Positions 1 to 6,658 of a stretch of DNA of 8,331 nucleotides are shown in pieces. The notes under the pieces are model-generated. The model was not told the origin of the DNA. It did not search any database and was given only the letters and a program-made list of their open reading frames with translations. Position numbers and translations under genes: made by a program. Within the stretch, counting starts at the first letter, position 1. Each line of letters starts with the position of its first letter. Source of the stretch: Methanobacteriota archaeon (lineage in GTDB: Archaea; Halobacteriota; Bog-38; Methanoflorentales; Methanoflorentaceae); contig PMYA01000151.1 in the NCBI GenBank assembly GCA_003170935.1, forward strand, positions 1 to 8,331. Reading direction: 5' to 3'.

Positions 1-15
1 GTTCTAATCCCCTCC

Positions 16-35
16 TTTTTTTTATTTTTTATTTT
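16..35 (+). terminator. Oligo-T tracts, possible terminator of an upstream + strand gene
   Basis: Three T-runs of 8, 6 and 4 bases, separated by single A residues, follow a pyrimidine stretch at the window edge. Oligo-T tracts without a strong hairpin are typical archaeal terminators. If a + strand gene ends just left of the window, this would end its transcript. The tract may instead only be the A/T-rich flank of the mmp10 promoter. The upstream gene is not visible, so the call is tentative. Confidence 0.35.
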
Positions 36-37
36 AG

Positions 38-51
38 CAAACTTTTATATT
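38..51 (+). promoter_or_regulatory. Candidate promoter (BRE/TATA box) of mmp10
   Basis: A TTTATATT box lies at 44-51 with an A-rich BRE-like stretch (GCAAAC, 37-42) just upstream. Archaeal transcription usually starts about 25 bases downstream of the box, here near 72-76. That leaves a leader of only about 10 bases before the GTG at 84. There is no Shine-Dalgarno sequence in those bases, which fits a nearly leaderless mRNA. The position is inferred from pattern alone. Confidence 0.5.
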
Positions 52-83
52 TTTTAAATTATAATACTGGTTAATGAATTACC

Positions 84-1319
84 GTGACTGTAGGTGATTA
101 TATAGAGCTGCTCGCCGATGTGGGTGGAAAGCCCGGGATCGATTGTCGCGGGTTTTGCAGTTACTGCTATTTTAAGAAGGTAAAGGACTTTGTACCTTTT
201 GGGTGCCGCTTCTGTTCACCCCTCAGCGAGGGCTGCGATTATTGCGGGAGAGCGATTGCGGAGACGTACCCCGGTTTTAAGCCATTTTTGCGTGTAGCGC
301 AAGACGTCCTCGCTACGCTCAAGATGAGCCCAAAAGACCCGGAAAAGATCACAATAAGTGGTGGGGGAGATGTCAGCTGCTACCCTCATTTGATTGAGTT
401 GGCCGAGCTGCTTTCCAGCCTTCAAGTCCCGATCCATCTCGGTTACACAAGTGGAAAAGGCTTTGACAGCCGTGACGCGGCAGAAACTCTGGTAGGTCTC
501 AACGTTCGCGAAGTCTCTTTTACCGTTTTTGCGACTGACCCCGCTTTACGCAAACGATACATGGCGGATCCCTCGCCGGAAGCCTCACTTGAATGTCTCT
601 CAACCTTTTGCGCATCGTGCGACGTTTATGCCGCTGCAGTTATTATACCAGGGATAAACGACGGTGACGTTTTAAGGCGAACATGCAACGATCTCGAAGA
701 GCAGGGAGCACGCGGTTTGATTTTGATGCGATTCGCAAATCAAGCCAAAGAGGGTCTTATTCTTGGAAATGCACCGATAATGCGCGACATCGAATCTCAG
801 TCAATCGAGAGCTTCAAAGAGTTGGTGAGCACCATTAACGACGACTATAAGTTGAGAGTGACAGGCACCCCGCTGTGGGATCCGACGATTGGGTCGCCGT
901 TTTACATCTCAACAAATCCAGGCGCATACCTGCCAAAAACTAGCAAACGTGCTACAGTAATCACCGGCGCCGTGGCGGGTCCATATCTTCGTTCAATATT
1001 TAAGCGCGTTGCGCCGAACGTGAATGTCGTAAATACCGAAAAAGAGATCGCTTGTCTCATCACTTTGGACGACATTCAGAAGCTGAAATTAGAGGATATG
1101 GAAGAGACCGTCATAATACCTGGGAGGGCGATGGTGCACGACAAGGCCGTTGCTGACGTGCTGCGTGCAGATGGAGTGTACCGAATCGTGCGGAGAGGGC
1201 CCGAACAACTAACGGTTGATGGAGAGATGAGCATCGGCTTAAACTGTGATGAGGTTCTAAAAAGCGAAGTTGATGGTTTTACAGAATTACTAAGAACGAT
1301 CGAAGCGGTAGGCACATAA
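84..1319 (+). CDS. mmp10: MCR McrA-arginine C-methyltransferase Mmp10 (B12-dependent radical SAM)
   Basis: Mmp10 (methanogenesis marker 10) is known to methylate an active-site-proximal arginine of McrA, giving 5-(S)-methylarginine, using SAM, cobalamin and a radical SAM [4Fe-4S] cluster. At 411 residues it looks full length for the family. C21-x3-C25-x2-C28 followed by YF is the radical SAM cluster motif. Four further cysteines, C41/C44 and C51/C54, form a CxxC-x6-CxxC set that matches the extra four-cysteine iron site reported for the family. GGGD at 93-96 stands where many radical SAM enzymes have GGE. Y121 in HLGYTSGKG is a likely counterpart of the tyrosine that ligates the cluster in the Methanosarcina enzyme (aligned from memory). 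The C-terminal ~120 residues should be the cobalamin-binding part. The GTG start is forced: the same frame has a stop at 75-77, and the ATG at 74 is out of frame. It is convergent with the activation operon and looks monocistronic in this window. Confidence 0.95.
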   Translation: MTVGDYIELLADVGGKPGIDCRGFCSYCYFKKVKDFVPFGCRFCSPLSEGCDYCGRAIAETYPGFKPFLRVAQDVLATLKMSPKDPEKITISGGGDVSCYPHLIELAELLSSLQVPIHLGYTSGKGFDSRDAAETLVGLNVREVSFTVFATDPALRKRYMADPSPEASLECLSTFCASCDVYAAAVIIPGINDGDVLRRTCNDLEEQGARGLILMRFANQAKEGLILGNAPIMRDIESQSIESFKELVSTINDDYKLRVTGTPLWDPTIGSPFYISTNPGAYLPKTSKRATVITGAVAGPYLRSIFKRVAPNVNVVNTEKEIACLITLDDIQKLKLEDMEETVIIPGRAMVHDKAVADVLRADGVYRIVRRGPEQLTVDGEMSIGLNCDEVLKSEVDGFTELLRTIEAVGT

Positions 1320-1379
1320 GATCTTGCTTTCTTGGCTTGAAAAAAATGGATTATGCTATGAATAATTTAAGATGCGTTG
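1320..1379. terminator. Convergent intergenic spacer with T7 terminator for the - strand operon
   Basis: The 60 bases between the stop codons of mmp10 and mmp7 contain an A7 run at 1340-1346. Read on the - strand this is T7, about 35 bases past the mmp7 stop, a good archaeal oligo-T terminator for the long operon. For mmp10 on the + strand there is only the weaker T-rich stretch at 1322-1333 (CTTGCTTTCTTG). An 8-base palindrome, AAGATCTT (1318-1325), overlaps the mmp10 stop and may be chance. No other gene or RNA is visible here. Confidence 0.5.
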
Positions 1380-2300
1380 TTAGAGCGCAAATCCTGCGAC
1401 CGATTTTGTCTTGATTTTTAGGATTATATACTCGCGCATATACGAGGGTTTTACTTCTGCAACGTCAGAAAGCACAGGACCTTCAGTCAGTTTGACGTTC
1501 CTCACTCTTTCGCAGTACTCATCAAACGGAAGCTTTACCCGCATGCCGTCCAGGTGCATCGTAATTGGCGTGGGGGAAAGATTTTCATTCACTTCGGGAA
1601 TCTGTTGTGTAATTTCATCCATGAGGCGAAACGGGCTTACTGAAAGTGGATCCTTTTCAAGCTCTTCGCGCCTTTGATCGAGGGCGGTGCTGATCTTTTC
1701 AACGATGCTGTCCAAGATCGTGAACTCAGACTCTCGGTGGAACCCCTTAGCGCGTCGTCCTATACCCCCGATGTAGGCATAGGCGTAGGGGACCGCGTCG
1801 CATTCCGGACCCCCTGTTACGATAATGGGAATCTCGAGATCCTCGTAGAGTTGATATTTGGCGTCCACAATACAGCTTAAGAAATCACCTAAGATAAACA
1901 ACGCTAAATCGTGCTCGTTTATCAGTCCGCGCTCGCTCTTGGTCATTTGTGCCGCACGCCGTCCCACTCCACGAGCTAAGCCAATGATATTCGTTTTCGC
2001 TCCATTTCTTCGGAGATACTCCGCTATGTCGCACGTTGGGTGTGGCATGTGATGATAAGCAAGGCTTGGTGCGACGACTGCGATTTCGGTGCCGATGAGC
2101 GGGGCCCTGCTGATCGTTCCTAAGAGCTCTTTCGCTTTTTCCTCCACTACTGTAATGTCGTCGGCAGGTACGAGGATTAAGAGCACTACTTCGAGCTGCA
2201 TCACGTTTTTCTGCAAAACGTGGCCACCAAGATCCTCAACAAGCTCTATCAATTCGTCGTGACGATAGACACCGCCCGTATACATGAGGGGCTCTAGCAT
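1380..2300 (-). CDS. mmp7: Methanogenesis marker protein 7 (MCR activation complex subunit)
   Basis: This 306-residue cytoplasmic protein matches the marker 7 family, which is about this length. Mmp7 co-purifies with the A3a fraction needed for ATP-dependent reductive activation of MCR, alongside McrC, Mmp17, Mmp3 and A2. It has four cysteines. C90 lies in a histidine-rich segment (H83, H84, H87, then PTCDIAEYLRR). C143 is in GDFLSC, C167 in TGGPEC and C263 in DEYC. The first three fall in what I recall as family-conserved blocks and are natural candidates for Fe-S ligands; that role is inferred here. There is no signal peptide or membrane segment. It is the last gene of the operon: its ATG directly follows the mmp17 TAA, with GGGAG five bases upstream, so translation is probably coupled. 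A T7 tract follows in the spacer. Confidence 0.93.
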   Translation of the reverse strand: MLEPLMYTGGVYRHDELIELVEDLGGHVLQKNVMQLEVVLLILVPADDITVVEEKAKELLGTISRAPLIGTEIAVVAPSLAYHHMPHPTCDIAEYLRRNGAKTNIIGLARGVGRRAAQMTKSERGLINEHDLALFILGDFLSCIVDAKYQLYEDLEIPIIVTGGPECDAVPYAYAYIGGIGRRAKGFHRESEFTILDSIVEKISTALDQRREELEKDPLSVSPFRLMDEITQQIPEVNENLSPTPITMHLDGMRVKLPFDEYCERVRNVKLTEGPVLSDVAEVKPSYMREYIILKIKTKSVAGFAL

Positions 2301-2864
2301 TTACACTCCCGCCTCTTTAAGGAGCTTGTACCCTTGCTGTACCCACTCTTCTTTGATTGGCTCCTCTGACGCTATGAATAAAATGTGGTTTTTAGCAATC
2401 TCGTGCTTTATTATCCTGTAACCTTCGGGCGCAATCCGCCGTATTGAATCGATGACATTGCGTCTCAACTCTATGGAGGGTTCATAGATGGTGTCGTCGG
2501 GAATATCTTCGTCAGTAGCGACAAGCACTGTATAGCGGTCAATCTGTAAAATGTTGGCCTTCCCATAAATTTCAATAAGTTTAGCAAGGAGTTCGTTGAC
2601 GTAGCGTTCGTTTTTTATATCTAGTTTCAAGCCATCATCAGTGTGCGTCATCGTCGCGACGTCGGAAATTTTGACATCTGGAAGCGACCCTGCAAGCTTG
2701 CCGTACAAGATGAATACCGGTTCGTCGGGGTCAACATAGATCCTTATGTTGTACAACGATTGTGCTACGTGGAGGTCAGACAAGACGTCATATGTAAGCT
2801 CTTCAATTAAGCGCGCCCCTTGCTCGTCCGGGGACTCTACAGCTACTTTTTCAGAATCTATCAT
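2301..2864 (-). CDS. mmp17: Methanogenesis marker protein 17 (MCR activation complex subunit)
   Basis: At 187 residues this is a typical-length marker 17 protein, a known component of the MCR activation complex with McrC, Mmp7, Mmp3 and A2. Recognisable stretches are TYDVLSDLHVAQSLYNIRIY (24-43), with a beta-rich continuation to residue 55, and a C-terminal region ending in WVQQGYKLLKEAG. It contains no cysteine at all, so by itself it cannot supply cysteine ligands to a metal cluster and is more likely a structural partner of Mmp7. The ATG is the only possible start: the frame upstream runs back nine codons to a TGA with no ATG, GTG or TTG. The ribosome-binding site is weak. A 48-base gap separates it from mmp15, and mmp7 follows with no gap. 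Confidence 0.92.
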   Translation of the reverse strand: MIDSEKVAVESPDEQGARLIEELTYDVLSDLHVAQSLYNIRIYVDPDEPVFILYGKLAGSLPDVKISDVATMTHTDDGLKLDIKNERYVNELLAKLIEIYGKANILQIDRYTVLVATDEDIPDDTIYEPSIELRRNVIDSIRRIAPEGYRIIKHEIAKNHILFIASEEPIKEEWVQQGYKLLKEAGV

Positions 2865-2912
2865 GTGTTTATACGGCTTCTTTGTGCTCGCTCACCGAAC
2901 TGAAAGGCTGAG

Positions 2913-4163
2913 TTACGCCTTTTCTTGCTGCTCATTGATAAACCCGCTGGCAAGCAGCGCGGCGCCGACAGCGCCGATGTACTGCGAGTACCTCGGCACT
3001 ATGACGCTCACTCTGAGTAAGTCTTGCATTGCTTCTACCAACCCGCTGATGAGCGAGGTCCCACCGACCATTATGACGGGCGCAACAATTTCCAGTTCTT
3101 GAAGCTGCTGTTCGTAGACCTGCTCTGCCACGCTATAACACGCCGCACTTGCGACGTCTTCTTTGGTTGCGCCGAGCGAGAGAGCGTTTACGAGGCTTTG
3201 TGTTCCGAAAACGTAGCAGTAACTGTTCATCGTCACACGGTTGTGATCTCCTTTTGATGCCAAAGGCCCAAGCTCACTGATATCGACACCCAAGCGCCGC
3301 GCGGTCATATCGAGAAAGCGGCCCGAAGCCCCGGCGCAAATGCCACCCATAGTGAAGCTGCCCGGAATGCCGTCGATAACCGCTATAGCCTTGTTATCCA
3401 TGCCCCCGATGTCAATGACAGTAGCCGGTCCTTTCTGCTTCTCTGCAAGATAGACCGCGCCTTTCGAGTTGACAGTCAGCTCTTCCTGAATGAGCTCAGC
3501 TTTCATCGCCTCTCCAATGAGCAAACGACCGTAACCTGTCGTGCCAAGCGCTTGAATTTCAGATTTGTCTACTCCCGCCATAGTCAGCGCTGTCGTATAT
3601 GCACTTTCTGCGCTCTTCAGCACTTCGGTGGTCTCAACCCATCCAACCCCGATAATCTCATTATCACGCATTATCACGGCTTTTGTGGTCGTTGAGCCTG
3701 AGTCTATACCGGCAGTTAGTCCAGTCTGTTTTTCACGAGCGAGCAGCGTCCGTCTGAGCGCGGTAGTCACTAGTGCTTCCATCCTCGTTAGAAGAGTTCC
3801 TGCAGTGGTTCGTTCCGTGAACGAGTAGCTTATCACGGGCAAATGAGCACGCTCATGTATGTAACGACGTAATTCGCTGCGGGTTATAGCCGCTTCTGCA
3901 CATCTAAAGCACGTTGATATAAATACCGCGTCGACGGGGGAACTACCATCGACGATAGATTTTGCGCGCGCTATCATGAGCTGTAAATCAGGGCTGGCGA
4001 CCTCCAATCCCCACTCTTTCACCGCGTCTTTAATATCTTCAGTATCAACTTCAGGAAAAACTATTTCGGCATTAACGGCCTCTACAGCATCTTGAATCTC
4101 CTTTTGTACCCCGCTATATTCAGATCCACAGGAGAGGTGTGCTATCCGGATTTTTCGCGTCAC
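2913..4163 (-). CDS. mmp15: Methanogenesis marker protein 15, dehydratase-activator-like ASKHA ATPase
   Basis: This 416-residue protein belongs to the marker 15 family, related to the BadF/BcrD/HgdC activators that use ATP to push low-potential electrons. From about residue 150 it is an ASKHA ATPase: phosphate loop [12 protein letters not shown] (152-163), second phosphate motif DIGGMD (251-256, where activators usually read DIGGQD) and adenosine motif VGGTSLISG (366-374). C276 in [13 protein letters not shown] and C316 in NSYCYVFG, 40 residues apart, match the two cysteines through which an activator dimer holds one [4Fe-4S] cluster. The N-terminal ~145 residues are extra, with C12 and C85-x2-C88, and resemble part of the 2-hydroxyacyl-CoA dehydratase subunit. 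The start is GTG, overlapping the mmp5 stop as GTGA, with GGAGG seven bases upstream. The family's substrate is unknown; supplying electrons or clusters for MCR activation is an inference. Confidence 0.93.
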   Translation of the reverse strand: MTRKIRIAHLSCGSEYSGVQKEIQDAVEAVNAEIVFPEVDTEDIKDAVKEWGLEVASPDLQLMIARAKSIVDGSSPVDAVFISTCFRCAEAAITRSELRRYIHERAHLPVISYSFTERTTAGTLLTRMEALVTTALRRTLLAREKQTGLTAGIDSGSTTTKAVIMRDNEIIGVGWVETTEVLKSAESAYTTALTMAGVDKSEIQALGTTGYGRLLIGEAMKAELIQEELTVNSKGAVYLAEKQKGPATVIDIGGMDNKAIAVIDGIPGSFTMGGICAGASGRFLDMTARRLGVDISELGPLASKGDHNRVTMNSYCYVFGTQSLVNALSLGATKEDVASAACYSVAEQVYEQQLQELEIVAPVIMVGGTSLISGLVEAMQDLLRVSVIVPRYSQYIGAVGAALLASGFINEQQEKA

Positions 4164-4618
4164 GCGGTAACCTCCGCTGTTGATGTCAGGGATTTACAAA
4201 AGTCGCGAATCTTTCGTACGAATTCACGCGCTTCATCATCGTTCGTTGGATACACAAGTTCTAAACGGGGTATGTCTTTGTTACGTATGACATACTTGGC
4301 AAGTTCATTCGTTCGCGCGCATCCCATGCAGCCAAATGAATAATCAGCTTCATGAACGATTATGGCAGCTTCAGCCTCTTCGATAAGGGGATCAAGCAGT
4401 GCCATCCGCCCCCGCACACCAGAGGGGACGTCTACCGCAGCATACTTGAGTCCTCTCTTCGGGTCTTCTGGTGTGACGTTTATCGGTGGGCTATCTATCC
4501 CGACTTCTTTGATTTTCCGGCGGATGACACGCATCATTGTCAGCGGTTCGTGGCCAAACCGCGCGACCAAATCAGCCAATATTAGACTGTTTGACGGATA
4601 TACGAGTATTTTAACCAT
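4160..4618 (-). CDS. mmp5: Methanogenesis marker protein 5, function unknown
   Basis: This 152-residue soluble protein is assigned to the marker 5 family by overall sequence and the characteristic [11 protein letters not shown] segment (96-106). It begins with a short beta strand, VKILVYPSN, and has an alpha/beta look throughout. C97 and C100 form a CxxC pair suited to a metal, Fe-S cluster or disulfide exchange; C141 is the only other cysteine. No biochemical role is established. Placement between mmp6 and mmp15 in the activation operon points to work on MCR or its cofactors. The start overlaps the last eight bases of mmp6, with GAGG six bases upstream, and its TGA overlaps the mmp15 GTG, so mmp6-mmp5-mmp15 are probably translated as a coupled set. 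Confidence 0.92.
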   Translation of the reverse strand: MVKILVYPSNSLILADLVARFGHEPLTMMRVIRRKIKEVGIDSPPINVTPEDPKRGLKYAAVDVPSGVRGRMALLDPLIEEAEAAIIVHEADYSFGCMGCARTNELAKYVIRNKDIPRLELVYPTNDDEAREFVRKIRDFCKSLTSTAEVTA

Positions 4619-5057
4619 TCACATCCTCTTTAGACTGCTCCTCAATGATTTCAATGAATCGGTCAATCGTGAGCTTTTTGCGCTTTTCTCGTCCTTTGAC
4701 GTCCGATGGCTCTTCGATATTCTCTAACCCATAGGAGATATTCGGAAGGATGTTTGATTCCCGCTCAAGCTGATGGAAGCCCGGTCGGGGGCCACCCCCC
4801 CTTACGGCGCGACATCGTCTCGAATCTCCCGGAGGAAACCCGCGGTCCTTGACGAAAATTCCCGACGGGTCGAGTTTCCTTAGTTCTTTTATGGTCTCAT
4901 CTACTGATTTTTCTGATCCCGTTACGATGAGCCCATAGCACGTCTCTTTCACCACAGCGTCTGTTGACAACTCGTAGGCTCGCAATGCTAGCTCACTCGG
5001 CAAGATCGGGCTTGATTCTGCTAGAACCACCATTTTCGTAGTTTCATCTGATACCAT
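4611..5057 (-). CDS. mmp6: Methanogenesis marker protein 6, function unknown
   Basis: This 148-residue protein is recognised as marker 6 by the block at 74-98: FPPGDSRRCRA followed by VRGGGPRPG and FHQLE. C82 lies inside that block and C40 is the only other cysteine. The N-terminal ~70 residues form an alpha/beta domain and the C-terminal ~35 are charged and probably helical. The glycine/arginine-rich loop could bind an anionic ligand, but no activity is known for the family and I propose none. The ATG at 5057 is forced because an in-frame TGA lies 12 bases upstream, at 5070-5072. The ribosome-binding site is poor. The gene follows mmp3 after a 64-base gap that may hold its own promoter, and it overlaps mmp5 by eight bases. 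Confidence 0.92.
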   Translation of the reverse strand: MVSDETTKMVVLAESSPILPSELALRAYELSTDAVVKETCYGLIVTGSEKSVDETIKELRKLDPSGIFVKDRGFPPGDSRRCRAVRGGGPRPGFHQLERESNILPNISYGLENIEEPSDVKGREKRKKLTIDRFIEIIEEQSKEDVNG

Positions 5058-5104
5058 TGCACCACTCGTTCATGAAGGTAATAAGCTAGCGATTCGCGGC
5101 ATAA

Positions 5105-5124
5105 TTATTCAGGACTATATATTA
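5105..5124 (-). promoter_or_regulatory. Candidate internal promoter upstream of mmp6
   Basis: On the - strand, the mmp3 stop codon runs into TAATATATAG (5115-5124), a good archaeal TATA-like box. A start about 25 bases on, near 5090, would give a leader of roughly 33 bases for mmp6. This is one of the two largest gaps in an otherwise tightly packed operon, as expected for a secondary promoter feeding mmp6-5-15-17-7. There is no clear BRE, so the call rests on one box and the spacing. Confidence 0.35.
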
Positions 5125-6642
5125 CAGAGTTTCTGAAATGAATATTGTCTCGTTTTCACGCACATTCTGGAGGGGTTCCGCGTTTACAATCCTTCCGATA
5201 ATATTGGTGCTATTGAATCGCTCTCCAGTAGGCCCATACTTCTTGTTGTCCTCAAGGCGGACCCCTATTAATCCTGCGTACTTGGAGGAACGATTTGACA
5301 CGCCGATTTCGGCAGCATTCACCTGTGAAGGCGGCGTGTTTTCCGGCACAATATCGAACGTCTCTGTAGTCTGCGCACGAAACATGATGGTAGTGCCAAA
5401 CATTACGTGCGTTTGTAGCGAACCAACGGGATTATCCCGCAACCCCGCAACGGTCCTGAAGTACGCCACAGTTTTAGGGGCGCTCTGCTCATAAAGCTCA
5501 ATTTTGACGAGCTTGTCGTAAGGGACTGCAAAGGTCGTTACACTTTTTGCTTTAAGAATATCAACCGTGTTGAGGGGCGATTGACGCACAACTACGGCAT
5601 CTTCTCCTTCGTACCCTTCACGCTCGAGTGAGATGCCCAATCGATTGACTTCTTTTTCCACTGACGCATAATTTTGTCCTAAAAACATGATACGCGTCGG
5701 ATCGGTAAGCACGCACAATTTCTGCTGAGGAGTTGCGATTTTGACGAGCTCTATTCCCTCACTGACGTAACCGATAACGGAATGATTCAAATTTGAAGGC
5801 GTATCCCTCTTATAGATAAATACATTACCGCGGTTATTTCCAGACGTTCGAACTGTGATCGCGCCTTCACTCCTCGCGTCCAGCATTTCAGGAGGTGATG
5901 CTCGACCACGTAAGCGTGTAGAAACGACGTAGGTGTTTGTCACCCCATCTACTCGATAGGAGCCGTCCTTGACAAGAGCTAGAAAGTGTTCTACGCCCTC
6001 TGAAACATCCCGCGAAAGGGTTGCTTTGAAATAGGTGTAAACTTCCATCCCGTGCTCAAGTTTGAGGTCAAGGTCAGACGTTGTAAACTTGTCTGTGACG
6101 TACTCAAGCCGTTCGATTGGCTCGATCCTTTGAATTTCGTCACCATTCTCAAGCTTTTCCAGTACATTCCTGCCTGCAACGGCCTTGCCTAAAACAATAT
6201 TTGTTCCATACGAGGTTCTGTGTCGCTTTTTGATAAATGAAAGGTACGTATTCGCCTGGTCAAAGCCTCCAAGGCTGTATGTGACATCCCAGCGCTCATA
6301 TTCTCGCTCAGCCCGAACGACCTTAAGGTCAGTCGCTGCGGGACCGGCGGATACTATCTGCGGCTGGGACCAGTGGACATTGGCCCCTGCGAAAAAATCA
6401 TACGTGCGCAGCCAAAGGCGTCGGCACGGCTCATTAATCTCAATTCTGATCTCGCCCTTGTTTGTAAAAATGGCATATTCCTCAATGACGTCGAGTTTTT
6501 GCGCTTCCCTACCCTTGATAATACCTACGGTGTGCCCATCGCGGTAAGGGGTGCTAGAATGTTCAAACGCATCGCGTAGAGTACGAATGGCTGGATCGAG
6601 CACAACCTGCTTTCCGTTAAGAATAATGGACTTTGCGCACAT
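5122..6642 (-). CDS. mmp3: Methanogenesis marker protein 3, cyclophilin-like (MCR activation complex subunit)
   Basis: This 506-residue protein matches the marker 3 (UPF0288) family at its usual length of about 500. Mmp3 is found in the MCR activation complex. The first ~50 residues look like a small beta-grasp-type segment. Residues ~57-178 look cyclophilin-like: FTNKGEIRIEIN (59-70) resembles the first strands and GKAVAGRNVLEKLENGDEI (152-170) the C-terminal strands. Residues ~376-503 repeat the pattern, with KIELYEQSAPKTVAYFR (380-396) and NIIGRIVNAEPLQNV (480-494). The middle contains RIMFLGQNYAS (317-327) and EDAVVVRQSPLNTVDI (347-362). Isomerase activity is doubtful, so the folds may serve as scaffold. 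Cysteines are C2, C73 and C310. It follows atwA after 16 bases with a weak GGAAG ribosome-binding site. No signal or membrane segment is seen. Confidence 0.93.
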   Translation of the reverse strand: MCAKSIILNGKQVVLDPAIRTLRDAFEHSSTPYRDGHTVGIIKGREAQKLDVIEEYAIFTNKGEIRIEINEPCRRLWLRTYDFFAGANVHWSQPQIVSAGPAATDLKVVRAEREYERWDVTYSLGGFDQANTYLSFIKKRHRTSYGTNIVLGKAVAGRNVLEKLENGDEIQRIEPIERLEYVTDKFTTSDLDLKLEHGMEVYTYFKATLSRDVSEGVEHFLALVKDGSYRVDGVTNTYVVSTRLRGRASPPEMLDARSEGAITVRTSGNNRGNVFIYKRDTPSNLNHSVIGYVSEGIELVKIATPQQKLCVLTDPTRIMFLGQNYASVEKEVNRLGISLEREGYEGEDAVVVRQSPLNTVDILKAKSVTTFAVPYDKLVKIELYEQSAPKTVAYFRTVAGLRDNPVGSLQTHVMFGTTIMFRAQTTETFDIVPENTPPSQVNAAEIGVSNRSSKYAGLIGVRLEDNKKYGPTGERFNSTNIIGRIVNAEPLQNVRENETIFISETL

Positions 6643-6658
6643 GCTCGCTACTTCCGTG

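Noticed and set aside
70..83. Bulged inverted repeat GGTTAATGAATTACC before mmp10 as an operator
   Set aside because: The arms are only about six A/T-rich bases with a bulge and do not match the atwA palindrome, so chance is likely.
2865..2912. Hidden small gene or hairpin terminator in the mmp15-mmp17 gap
   Set aside because: The only inverted repeat is a four-base CTCA/TGAG pair with no T-run after it, and no start codon with a usable frame lies in the 48 bases.
2913..4163. Calling the ASKHA protein a benzoyl-CoA reductase or hydroxyglutaryl-CoA dehydratase activator
   Set aside because: No reductase or dehydratase subunits are nearby, it has a 145-residue N-terminal extension, and the context is wholly methanogenesis markers; it fits marker 15.
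4362..4727. A 121-codon + strand open frame across the mmp5/mmp6 junction, and other long + strand frames such as 6717-7115 and 7137-7466
   Set aside because: They lie entirely opposite strongly recognised genes, have serine/arginine/proline-rich shadow-like composition, and have no recognisable domain.
4787..4801. GC-rich hairpin with a C7 homopolymer inside mmp6 (GGGGGCCACCCCCCC on the + strand)
   Set aside because: It is explained by the Gly-Gly-Gly-Pro codons of the conserved Mmp6 loop, and the frame is intact through it. It is only a possible site for sequencing indels.
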